A stretch of DNA of 64,000 bases from Desulfotruncus arcticus DSM 17038 (GTDB lineage: Bacteria; Bacillota; Desulfotomaculia; Desulfotomaculales; Desulfallaceae), in the NCBI RefSeq assembly GCF_900113335.1, contig NZ_FOOX01000002.1, positions 430,665 through 494,664 on the forward strand. The letters are read 5' to 3'. The first letter of the stretch is position 1; each line of letters starts with the position of its first letter. Shown in pieces: positions 34,020-41,690 of the stretch. Under the pieces are notes generated by a model. That model was not told the origin of the DNA, made no database searches, and saw nothing but the letters and a program-made list of their open reading frames with translations. The translations under genes and the position numbers were made by a program.

Positions 34020-34310
34020 AAGTAATAGGTTAAAGGTAATGAAGGGGAAAAGTAGGCGGCACACAGCCTTTCAGGGAAGAAGCGTCGCGACTGAAAGCGC
34101 TTCCAAGGTATGAATCGTTGAAGTTCTCCCCCGAACTGTCGGGCTGAAATATTTTAAAAAGTAGGCCCGAACGGAAACTTCCACCGTTAAAAGGAAGGGG
34201 GTATAAGGAATATTTCCCGTACCCTGCTAAGAGTGGACCTTTATGGTCAACAAGGGTGGTACCGCGAGAGTAACATTTCGTCCCTGGGGGATGAGATGTT
34301 TTTTGTTTTT
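34020..34310 (+). ncRNA. T-box leader 1 (complete)
   Basis: Features in order: AAAAGTAGG at the base of stem I; a long stem I region; AGTAGG-CCCGAACGG and CCGTTA of the stem II-type elements; stem III (TGGACC-TTTA-GGTCA); the T-box AGGGTGGTACCGCG (34253-34266); and the terminator stem AACATTTCGTCC/GGATGAGATGTT with a T-run to 34310. T-boxes read the charging state of one tRNA. The gene downstream is a branched-chain amino-acid transporter, so a Leu, Ile or Val tRNA is expected. I could not fix the specifier codon by eye. Confidence 0.88.
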
Positions 34311-34311
34311 A

Positions 34312-34441
34312 GTACACCTGTAACTACTCAGGAGTCAGTAAGCAGGAGTTCGTAGTCAGAATGAGCGAACGGTTTATTATCTCAAAATATTCTGAATTAT
34401 GAACTGCTGAATTCTGAATACCTGAATAGTAACGTACACCT
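34312..34441. mobile_element. MITE-like palindromic insertion with 8-bp target duplication
   Basis: A 114-bp imperfect palindrome (34320-34433) starts GTAACTACTCAGG and ends CCTGAATAGTAAC, with arms of about 43 bases that match at roughly three quarters of positions (AGTCAGAAT / ATTCTGAAT inside). It is bordered on both sides by the identical 8-mer GTACACCT (34312-34319 and 34434-34441). Terminal inverted repeats plus a target duplication mark a non-autonomous transposable element. It lies between T-box 1 and T-box 2. It encodes nothing. Confidence 0.75.
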
Positions 34442-34561
34442 TTTGGCAGGCAGGTGTGCAGGTATTCCCGTACCCTTTAGAAGAGGGTTTTTGATGAAAC
34501 CAAACGGGGTGGTACCGCGGAAGGCCACAGCTTTCGTCCCCACGAAAGCTGTGGCCTTTTT
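34434..34561 (+). ncRNA. T-box leader 2 (truncated, without a normal stem I)
   Basis: Only the 3' half of a T-box is present. It has stem III (GGTTT-TTGATG-AAACC), the T-box GGGTGGTACCGCGG (about 34507-34520), and a 17-bp terminator stem (GGCCACAGCTTTCGT and complement) with a T-run at 34557-34561. In place of the long stem I there is a short hairpin GTACACCT/AGGTGTGC. The segment TTCCCGTACCCT is shared with T-box 1, which suggests a partial duplication. It is the last regulatory element before livJ. Confidence 0.75.
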
Positions 34562-34660
34562 ATATGCGTAAAACCCGGAGGTGATAGTAATAAATTCATA
34601 TAAGTAAGTTTAATATGGGGGTTTGTCCGGAATAATCAATTAAATTCAGGAGGGATAAAT

Positions 34661-35872
34661 TTGAATAAATTGGTAAATAAAATGGCTTTAACACTATTGG
34701 CAATAGTTTTGTTAATAGCTGGCATAATAGCAGGTGGGTGTGCCTCCAGCCAAAATAGCGCCGGAAATGAAAGTGCTGAACAGGGAAAAGAACAGGGCAA
34801 TGAGCCTTATCAAATAGGCGCGGTGGTTGATATTAGCGGCAACTCTTCATCTCTGGGCGTCCCTGAGCGGGATACCTTGCTTATGCTGGTTGATCAGTTG
34901 AATCAAGCCGGTGGGATTAACGGCCACCCGGTGGAATTAACTATTTTGGATAATAAAAGTGAAGAAACCGAAGCGGTGCTGGCAGTTAAAAAGTTAATTG
35001 AGAAAGATGTGCTGGCTGTCCTGGGCTGTAGCTCCAGCGGCCCGTCCATGGCGATGATCAATACTGTCCAAAGTGCAGAGGTGCCCATGATGTCCATGGC
35101 TGCGGCCAGCAGCATTGTTGAGCCCGTGAATGAACGGCAGTGGGTGTTTAAAACCGCCCAAAGTGACATTGTAACAGTTGAGAATATCATTACCTATCTT
35201 AAGGCGCGGGAACTGACCAAAGTGGCTTTCCTGTATATGAATAATGCTTACGGGGACGGGGGAAAAGCGGCGTTTACCACTGCAGCCAAAGAAAACGGCA
35301 TTGAAATTGCAGCGGAAGAAAAATTTGAGGCCAGCGATAAAGATATGACGCCGCAGCTCACCAAGGTAAAAGCCGGCGGGGCACAGGCAGCTGTTGTATG
35401 GGCCATACCTCCTTCCGCATCAATTATAACTAAGAATTTCAAGGATATGGGATTGTCCATACCGCTGATCCACAGTCACGGCGTGGGTAACCAGCAGTTT
35501 ATCGAACTGGCCCAGGGGGCTGCGGAGGGGGTTATTTTACCTATCGGTAAGTTAGCCGTGGCTTCCCAAATTCCTGACAGCGATCCCCAGAAAAAGGTAT
35601 TGGAAAGTTATATGGCGGATTACCAGGCCAAGTATAACACGCAGCCGAATTCCTTTGGCGGGTATGCCTGGGACGCTTTTAACCTGGTAGTGGCCGCGAT
35701 TGAAAAGGCCGGTCCGGATCGCGCCGCCATCCGCGACGAATTGGAGAAGACCAGTGGATTCTCGGGAATATCCGGCACATTTAACATGTCGCCCCAGGAT
35801 CATAACGGGCTTGGTGTGCATTCTATGGTACTGGTACAGATTAAGGACAGCAAGTGGCAACTAATTGAGTGA
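34661..35872 (+). CDS. livJ: Branched-chain amino-acid ABC transporter substrate-binding lipoprotein
   Basis: 403 aa. The signal peptide ends in a lipobox (IIAGGC, Cys at about 27), so the protein is lipid-anchored outside the membrane. The mature part is a type I periplasmic-binding-protein fold of the LivJ/LivK family (QIGAVVDISGNSSSLG; HSMVLVQI at the end). TTG start after AGGAGGG. It is the first gene of livJHMGF, and tandem T-boxes upstream tie expression to aminoacyl-tRNA supply. Ligands are probably Leu/Ile/Val, though this family also binds amides and aromatic acids. Confidence 0.9.
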   Translation: MNKLVNKMALTLLAIVLLIAGIIAGGCASSQNSAGNESAEQGKEQGNEPYQIGAVVDISGNSSSLGVPERDTLLMLVDQLNQAGGINGHPVELTILDNKSEETEAVLAVKKLIEKDVLAVLGCSSSGPSMAMINTVQSAEVPMMSMAAASSIVEPVNERQWVFKTAQSDIVTVENIITYLKARELTKVAFLYMNNAYGDGGKAAFTTAAKENGIEIAAEEKFEASDKDMTPQLTKVKAGGAQAAVVWAIPPSASIITKNFKDMGLSIPLIHSHGVGNQQFIELAQGAAEGVILPIGKLAVASQIPDSDPQKKVLESYMADYQAKYNTQPNSFGGYAWDAFNLVVAAIEKAGPDRAAIRDELEKTSGFSGISGTFNMSPQDHNGLGVHSMVLVQIKDSKWQLIE

Positions 35873-35888
35873 ATAAAGAGGTGTTAAT

Positions 35889-36764
35889 ATGTCCGATCAG
35901 CTGTTGCAGCTTCTTTTTTCAGGACTTACCTTGGGGAGTATATATTCCTTAATTGCTTTAGCTTTGGTTACCACCTTTAACATTACCGGTGTTCTAAATC
36001 TCGCCCAGGGAGAATTTGTTGCCATCGGGGCACTGCTGGCAATCAGCCTGTATGCAGCCGGAATACCTATGATCGCTGCATTTATCCTGTCGATTTTGCT
36101 GGTGGCGATTATGGGCGGGATTTTGGAGCGGGCTGCGATTCATCCGGCCCGGCGGGCGTCGGGACTAACCCTGATCATTATCACCATCGGCCTGTCAATC
36201 GCCTTACGCGGCCTGGCGTTGTTAATTTGGGGCACTGACACATATTCACTTCCCGCTTTTTCCAAAGGCGGGCCCCTTTTCATCGGGGGGGCCGCCCTGA
36301 ACCCACAGAGTATTTGGATTCTGGGTTTTGCTGTTTTAACCCTGTCGGTCCTTTACGCTTTCTTTGAACTGACTTATGCGGGCAAGGCGGTAAAAGCCGC
36401 TGTTATCAATCGAACCGCGGCCAGACTGGTGGGTATCAACCCCAATACCGTGTCCTTTTGGGCTTTTATCGGGAGCGGAGCTCTGGGCGCGGCAGCGGGT
36501 ATCTTTATCGCCCCCGTTACCATGACGACTTATGATATGGGCTTCATGCTGGGGGTTAAGGGTTTTGTGGCTGCAGTTATCGGCGGGCTGAGCAATGTCG
36601 GAGGTGCTGTGCTGGGCGGCCTTCTGCTGGGAGTCCTGGAGTCCTACAGTGCCGGTTTGATATCCTCCGGGCTGAAAGATGCCCTGTCCATAATCATTCT
36701 TCTGGCGGTTCTCCTGCTAAGGCCGCAGGGTATTTTAGGGGTGCTGGGTGAACGCAAAATCTAG
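35889..36764 (+). CDS. livH: Branched-chain amino-acid ABC transporter permease LivH
   Basis: 291 aa with about eight membrane helices. GLTLGSIYSLIALALVTTFNITGVLNLAQGEFVAIGA is cut here to its key parts: the N-terminal GSIYSLIAL and NLAQGEF motifs typical of LivH. The cytoplasmic EAA-like loop contains GINPNTVSFWAF. It pairs with LivM to form the channel. It begins 16 bases after livJ, with GAGGTG as ribosome site. Confidence 0.9.
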   Translation: MSDQLLQLLFSGLTLGSIYSLIALALVTTFNITGVLNLAQGEFVAIGALLAISLYAAGIPMIAAFILSILLVAIMGGILERAAIHPARRASGLTLIIITIGLSIALRGLALLIWGTDTYSLPAFSKGGPLFIGGAALNPQSIWILGFAVLTLSVLYAFFELTYAGKAVKAAVINRTAARLVGINPNTVSFWAFIGSGALGAAAGIFIAPVTMTTYDMGFMLGVKGFVAAVIGGLSNVGGAVLGGLLLGVLESYSAGLISSGLKDALSIIILLAVLLLRPQGILGVLGERKI

Positions 36765-36815
36765 TGAATAAAAGGCGGGGAAACGTAATGTATCAACTTA
36801 GAGGTGTGGTTGAAG

Positions 36816-37823
36816 ATGAATAAGTCCTTTTTATGGCCGGCGGTTATCCTGCTTTTCTTTGCCCTGCCCCTGGTAATTGACAGCAATTATTTGCTTAGTG
36901 TTCTTATTGTCATCGGCCTTTACACAATTATTGTGCAGGGCCTGGGAATTTTAATGGGTTATGCGGGGCAGGTATCCTTCGGTCATGGCGGCTTTTTCGG
37001 CCTGGGGGGCTATGCAGTTGCTATTATGACAACACGCTATGACTGGCCTCCGCTTTTAGCCCTTTTGGCCGCAATTATCCTGCCGGGGCTAATAGCAGCC
37101 GTTATCGGACGGCCGACGCTCAAACTGCGTGAACTATATCTGGCCCTGGGTACAATGGGTTTTGGCATACTAATCCATACCATGTTTAATGAGGCCAGGG
37201 AATTGACCGGGGGACCGTCGGGAATTGCGGGAATTCCCTACCTTTCAATTGGCGGGCTGACCTTTGACAATGATTTAAAATTTTTCTACCTTGTTTGGGT
37301 CGTGGTGCTGTTGGTTTTACTCGGCATTAACAATTTAATCCGCTCGCGGATGGGCAGGGCGCTCCGTGCTGTCAGTGAAAGTGAGCATGCCGCTGAAACC
37401 GCCGGGATAGATACAAGCCAGCTAAAATTAAAGGCCTTTATTTTCAGTGCTTTGCTTGCGGGACTGGCCGGCGGGCTCTATGCCTTTTATATCACTTTTG
37501 TCAGCCCGGCGCCTTTCGGCTTTAATATCTCGGTGCAATTTGTGCTGATGGCTGTGGTCGGAGGGTTGGGTACTTTTCTTGGCCCCTTGCTGGGGGCGGC
37601 GCTGGTGGTGCTGCTGGGAGAGCTCTTGCGCTGGGCGATACCGCTGGTTATCCCCGGTGCCGGTGGTGAGTACGAGATAATCTTTTTTGGACTGATACTG
37701 GTGGTTCTAATGATCTATCGCCCCGAAGGTCTCGGGTCCTTCGGCCAAATTATCAAATCACCTGCGGCCAAAACGCCGGCCGTACCGGATGCGGGCTTAC
37801 CCGAGCGGGTGGAAATTAATTGA
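36816..37823 (+). CDS. livM: Branched-chain amino-acid ABC transporter permease LivM
   Basis: 335 aa, about nine membrane helices. GYAGQVSFGHGGFFGLGGYA is the LivM hallmark, and ETAGIDTSQLKLKAFIFSA is the ATPase-contacting loop. The ATG at 36816 lies about ten bases after GAGGTG; an upstream GTG at 36804 would overlap that site. It is the second permease of the transporter. Confidence 0.9.
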   Translation: MNKSFLWPAVILLFFALPLVIDSNYLLSVLIVIGLYTIIVQGLGILMGYAGQVSFGHGGFFGLGGYAVAIMTTRYDWPPLLALLAAIILPGLIAAVIGRPTLKLRELYLALGTMGFGILIHTMFNEARELTGGPSGIAGIPYLSIGGLTFDNDLKFFYLVWVVVLLVLLGINNLIRSRMGRALRAVSESEHAAETAGIDTSQLKLKAFIFSALLAGLAGGLYAFYITFVSPAPFGFNISVQFVLMAVVGGLGTFLGPLLGAALVVLLGELLRWAIPLVIPGAGGEYEIIFFGLILVVLMIYRPEGLGSFGQIIKSPAAKTPAVPDAGLPERVEIN

Positions 37824-37857
37824 GATTAATTGAAGTTAATTGAAGGGGGTTTCCAGT

Positions 37858-38625
37858 GTGCTGCTGGAAGTGCAGGGTCTTACAAAATATTTCGGCGGTG
37901 TTGCCGCAGTAAAGGATGTTGGCTTTCAAGTAACCGAGGGCACTATTTATGCTCTGATCGGTCCTAATGGTGCCGGCAAAACCACGGTGTTTAATTTGAT
38001 CACCGGGATGCTTCAGCCCGACGGTGGGGCCATTAACTTTTTGGCTAAACGGCTCGACGGGCTAAAAACCTATCAGGTTGCCGCGGCGGGCATCACCAGG
38101 ACATTTCAAAACCTTCAATTGTTCAGTGGTATGACCGTACTGGAAAACGTAATGACCGGCGCCCATTTAAAAGGCCAAACCGGCTTTGTCAAATCAATGT
38201 TGCGGCGGCCCGGTATAAACGCGGAAGATAAAAAAATTATTGAGCACTCCATGGCTTTGCTGGGCGAGGTGGGGCTGGACGGTTCGGCCGGCCTGCCTGC
38301 CGCGGCGCTTCCCTTCGGGCAGCAAAGATTACTGGAAATAGCCAGGGCGCTGGCCTCCGGCCCCCGGCTGGTTCTGCTGGATGAACCGGCAGCGGGCTTG
38401 AACAGCACTGAAACCAAGACACTGGCCGGTTTTCTTAAAAAATTGAAGGAAAACGGTTTAACCATGATTTTGGTGGAACACGATATGGAAACTGTGATGG
38501 AAGTGGCCGACCGCATCACGGTGTTAAACTTTGGTCAGGGAATAGCTGAAGGAACACCGGCTGAAGTGCAGGCCGACCCGGAAGTAATCAGGGCTTACCT
38601 GGGGGAGGATGAACAGATTGCTTAG
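37858..38625 (+). CDS. livG: Branched-chain amino-acid ABC transporter ATPase LivG
   Basis: 255 aa. Walker A is GPNGAGKT, the signature region reads LPFGQQRLLEIARAL (LPFG instead of LSGG is normal for LivG), and Walker B is LVLLDEPAAGL. GTG at 37858 has AAGGGGG nine bases upstream; the TTG at 37840 has none. It forms the ATPase pair with LivF, whose start overlaps its end. Confidence 0.9.
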   Translation: MLLEVQGLTKYFGGVAAVKDVGFQVTEGTIYALIGPNGAGKTTVFNLITGMLQPDGGAINFLAKRLDGLKTYQVAAAGITRTFQNLQLFSGMTVLENVMTGAHLKGQTGFVKSMLRRPGINAEDKKIIEHSMALLGEVGLDGSAGLPAAALPFGQQRLLEIARALASGPRLVLLDEPAAGLNSTETKTLAGFLKKLKENGLTMILVEHDMETVMEVADRITVLNFGQGIAEGTPAEVQADPEVIRAYLGEDEQIA

Positions 38626-39367
38626 AATAGAAGGGCTCGACGTTTATCACGGATACGTGCAGGCAGTCAGGGGACTTTCCCTGCATGTCAAAGAAGGTGA
38701 ATTGCTGGCTATCCTGGGTGCCAACGGGGCCGGTAAAAGCACTTTGCTTGGAACTTTGGCCGGTCTGAATAAACCGGTTAAAGGGAATATTATGTTCAAG
38801 CGGACAGGTGACACACCTAAAGATATAACCGGTAACTCTCCCGAAAAAATGGTGCGCCAGGGCATCAGCCTGGTGCCGGAAAGAAGGGAAATTTTCAGCT
38901 CTTTAAGTGTGCTGGATAACCTGATGCTCGGCGCCTATCATCGTTACCGCAGCGATAAAGCCACTATTTCAAATGACGTCGGTGAAGTTATGGAAATTTT
39001 CCCGGCTTTAAAGGGCAGAGAAAAAGAAATGGCGGGAACATTAAGCGGAGGTCTGCAGCAGATGCTTGCCATCGGCAGAGCGCTGATGGCCCACCCTAAA
39101 ATGCTGCTTTTGGATGAGCCATCGGTTGGCCTGGCTCCGCTGGTGGTGCGCGAAATTATGTCTATCCTTTCCCAACTGAAGAAAACCGGGGTAACAATTA
39201 TGCTGGTGGAACAAAACACAAGGGCTGCGCTAAAGGTGGCGGACAGGGCATTGGTTATGGAAAGAGGTACCATTACCATTAGCGGCAGTTCGGCTGAGTT
39301 AATGTCCGATTCCAAAGTGCAGCAAGCCTACCTGGGCCGTGCCCGCATCCAGCCCGCCATAGCGTAA
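38618..39367 (+). CDS. livF: Branched-chain amino-acid ABC transporter ATPase LivF
   Basis: 249 aa. Walker A GANGAGKS, signature LSGGLQQMLAIGRALM, Walker B LLLDEPSVGLAP, and the LivF-specific LVPERREIFSSL. The TTG at 38618 has GGAGG nine bases upstream and gives the usual start (LRIEGLDVYHG). The ATG at 38609 directly abuts the ribosome site and is unlikely. It overlaps livG by eight bases and ends the operon. Confidence 0.9.
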   Translation: MLRIEGLDVYHGYVQAVRGLSLHVKEGELLAILGANGAGKSTLLGTLAGLNKPVKGNIMFKRTGDTPKDITGNSPEKMVRQGISLVPERREIFSSLSVLDNLMLGAYHRYRSDKATISNDVGEVMEIFPALKGREKEMAGTLSGGLQQMLAIGRALMAHPKMLLLDEPSVGLAPLVVREIMSILSQLKKTGVTIMLVEQNTRAALKVADRALVMERGTITISGSSAELMSDSKVQQAYLGRARIQPAIA

Positions 39368-39461
39368 GTGGGCGGCTGTCATTTTTTAAAAAGATTGTTT
39401 TACTTTAAAGGATAATCTTGCATATTGTCGAAAAATGAAAATATTGCATCCATTCTTGAAA

Positions 39462-39487
39462 AGCGTCCGGTACTGGGCGCTTTTTTT
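39462..39487 (+). terminator. Terminator of the liv operon
   Basis: A short GC-rich stem (AGCGTCC / GGGCGCT, with one G-T pair) and seven T. It lies inside the longest reading frame of the next gene and argues that this gene starts later. Confidence 0.75.
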
Positions 39488-39509
39488 AAAATGGGGGTTA
39501 CATATTAGC

Positions 39510-41525
39510 ATGGAACATGTTGTTATTGGGGCCATATCGGTTGTGGCAGTATTTACAATTATAATTTTTAGCCTGTATCTGCAAAGCTGGGAAAAGTGTA
39601 TGTACATTTGGGCCTGGTCCTGGTTAATTAATCTTGTAGGATTGATTGCGCTGCTGTTTTTAATATTCCACTACAATGATAACCTTATCATTACTCATAC
39701 TATTGCATCGGTATATGTTGCCCCTCTGTTGTTATACCTGGGTAGCTGCGAGTTCTTTGATCGGCCTGTTAACAAAAGCATAATCCTTGGCATTTTGGCG
39801 GCCGGTATTTTTAACATTACAGGCATTTTTATCAAATTGCCGTTTATGCTTTATTTTATTCCAGCCTGCATATGTTTGTTTATCATGTTTTTTGTAACTG
39901 GCAGAATGTTTTTGCAGGATTCGCTTAAAAGTTTTGCCGGTTGGTTTATGTTGGCCAATGGTGTGCACATATTGGGCAGCCCGTTTTTATATCCGGTTGA
40001 TCAATATCAGCACTGGGGGTATTTCCTGACGTCGTTCTTTTTTACCGGCATTTCCATCAGTTTACTGGTTCATTATTTTCAGAACAGGAACAATATGCTG
40101 GCCCGGAGCGAAGCCAAATATCAGGAACTGGCCGATTTTTTGCCGGATGTTGTTTATGAAATGGATTTAAACGGCAGGCTCACCTATGTTAATAAAAACG
40201 CCTTTGCTTTTTGGAAGGCCACCCGGGAGGATTACGATAAAGGACTTAATGTGCTTGACTTTATAGTGCCGGAAGACAGGACAAAGGTTAAGGAGAATAT
40301 TCAGAAGTTGATTATGGGTGTGGATACCGGTCCCAACGAGTACACGGGCCAGCGCCGGGACGGTACCAGATTCCCGGTTATCATTAGATCAACACCGATT
40401 TATCGTAAAGGGAAAGCTGTTGGGTTTCGTGGTTTTATCATTGATATCACCGAGCGCAAGAAATTGGAAATGAAAATGCAGTATTTAAGCTGCTATGATG
40501 CTTTAACAGGTCTTAAGAGCCGTTATGGCTTCCAACAGGACGTTGCTAGATTATTAGAAAACAATACATATAAGTTAGGGGTTATTATATGTGATGTTGA
40601 CGGATTAAAGCTGGTGAATGATACCATGGGGCATCACGCCGGTGACGAGATGCTCAAATGCGTTGCCCGGATAATTAAAAAAATGACCAGGGATATAGAT
40701 GTAACAGCAAGAGTTGGCGGGGATGAATTCTGTATTGTGGTTCCGGTTACTAGATCCGGTATTGTTGAGGAAACTGCTCAGTTGTTGCGTAAGGGCATTA
40801 CAGGACACAATAAAACAAATCCCAAGCTGCCTCTGAGTTTATCTGTTGGATACGCAATAGGGGATGATCCTGCCAATGATCTAATGCAGTTGTATAAGCA
40901 GGCAGACGACTTTATGTATCGTAATAAGCTGCACCACAGCCAAAGTAACCGCAGCGCCATTGTACAAACACTGATGAAAGCATTGAAAGCGAGAGATTTT
41001 ATTACTGAAGGCCACGCGGAACGCTTGCAGGATTTGGTTATAGACATAGCGTCGATTATTCGTTTATCGGAAGAAAAATTAAGCGACCTTCGCTTGTTGG
41101 CCCAGTTTCACGATATCGGTAAGGTGGGTATACCCGACCGCATCTTGTTTAAGCCGGGTCCTCTTACCGGCGAAGAGAAGAAAGAGATGGAACGTCACTG
41201 TGAAATTGGGTTCCGCATTGCCAGGTCTTCCAACGAGCTTGCTTCAATAGCTGAGTGGGTACTAAGGCACCATGAGTGGTGGAACGGCGAGGGATACCCG
41301 CTGGGGCTGAAAAGGGAGGAAATCCCGTTGGAGTGTCGCATACTGGCCATAGCCGACGCCTATGATGCTATGACCAGCGACCGGCCGTACCGCAAGGCGA
41401 TGTCGCACTTTGAGGCTTTGGTTGAACTAAAAGCAGGGGCCGGTACTCAGTTTGACCCACACTTAATTGCTAAATTTATTAAGGCTGCCGGCAAAAACGC
41501 ATGTGATCAGGCGGCAAATATATAA
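39510..41525 (+). CDS. Membrane PAS-GGDEF-HD-GYP protein (bifunctional c-di-GMP enzyme)
   Basis: 671 aa. There is an N-terminal block of about seven membrane helices (1-195), a PAS domain (about 205-320), a GGDEF domain (about 340-485) and an HD-GYP domain (about 500-665). The GGDEF motif is intact (RVGGDEFC), with an upstream RDID inhibitory site five residues before it. The HD-GYP motifs are intact too (HDIGKVG, HHEWWNGEGYPLGL). It may therefore both make and degrade c-di-GMP depending on the signal sensed. I start it at ATG 39510, after the liv terminator; the frame remains open to 39435 but that part encodes the terminator. Confidence 0.88.
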   Translation: MEHVVIGAISVVAVFTIIIFSLYLQSWEKCMYIWAWSWLINLVGLIALLFLIFHYNDNLIITHTIASVYVAPLLLYLGSCEFFDRPVNKSIILGILAAGIFNITGIFIKLPFMLYFIPACICLFIMFFVTGRMFLQDSLKSFAGWFMLANGVHILGSPFLYPVDQYQHWGYFLTSFFFTGISISLLVHYFQNRNNMLARSEAKYQELADFLPDVVYEMDLNGRLTYVNKNAFAFWKATREDYDKGLNVLDFIVPEDRTKVKENIQKLIMGVDTGPNEYTGQRRDGTRFPVIIRSTPIYRKGKAVGFRGFIIDITERKKLEMKMQYLSCYDALTGLKSRYGFQQDVARLLENNTYKLGVIICDVDGLKLVNDTMGHHAGDEMLKCVARIIKKMTRDIDVTARVGGDEFCIVVPVTRSGIVEETAQLLRKGITGHNKTNPKLPLSLSVGYAIGDDPANDLMQLYKQADDFMYRNKLHHSQSNRSAIVQTLMKALKARDFITEGHAERLQDLVIDIASIIRLSEEKLSDLRLLAQFHDIGKVGIPDRILFKPGPLTGEEKKEMERHCEIGFRIARSSNELASIAEWVLRHHEWWNGEGYPLGLKREEIPLECRILAIADAYDAMTSDRPYRKAMSHFEALVELKAGAGTQFDPHLIAKFIKAAGKNACDQAANI

Positions 41526-41553
41526 CCCTCGTTCTATGGAGCGGGGGTTTTTC
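41524..41553 (+). terminator. Terminator of the GGDEF-HD-GYP gene
   Basis: AACCCTCGTTC-TATG-GAGCGGGGGTT hairpin followed by TTT, immediately at the stop codon. The same stem type recurs behind the gerW-like gene. Confidence 0.75.
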
Positions 41554-41690
41554 CATTTTAATCGTTTTTTCAAGTTTAATCGATGAAACTTTCTGAGGTA
41601 AATATACGTCTAAGATGTAGAAAGTCGAAAATCAGGAAGATGGGTCATCTAGCGTAATTATTTGTTATTAAGTGACCAACGGAGGTATTT

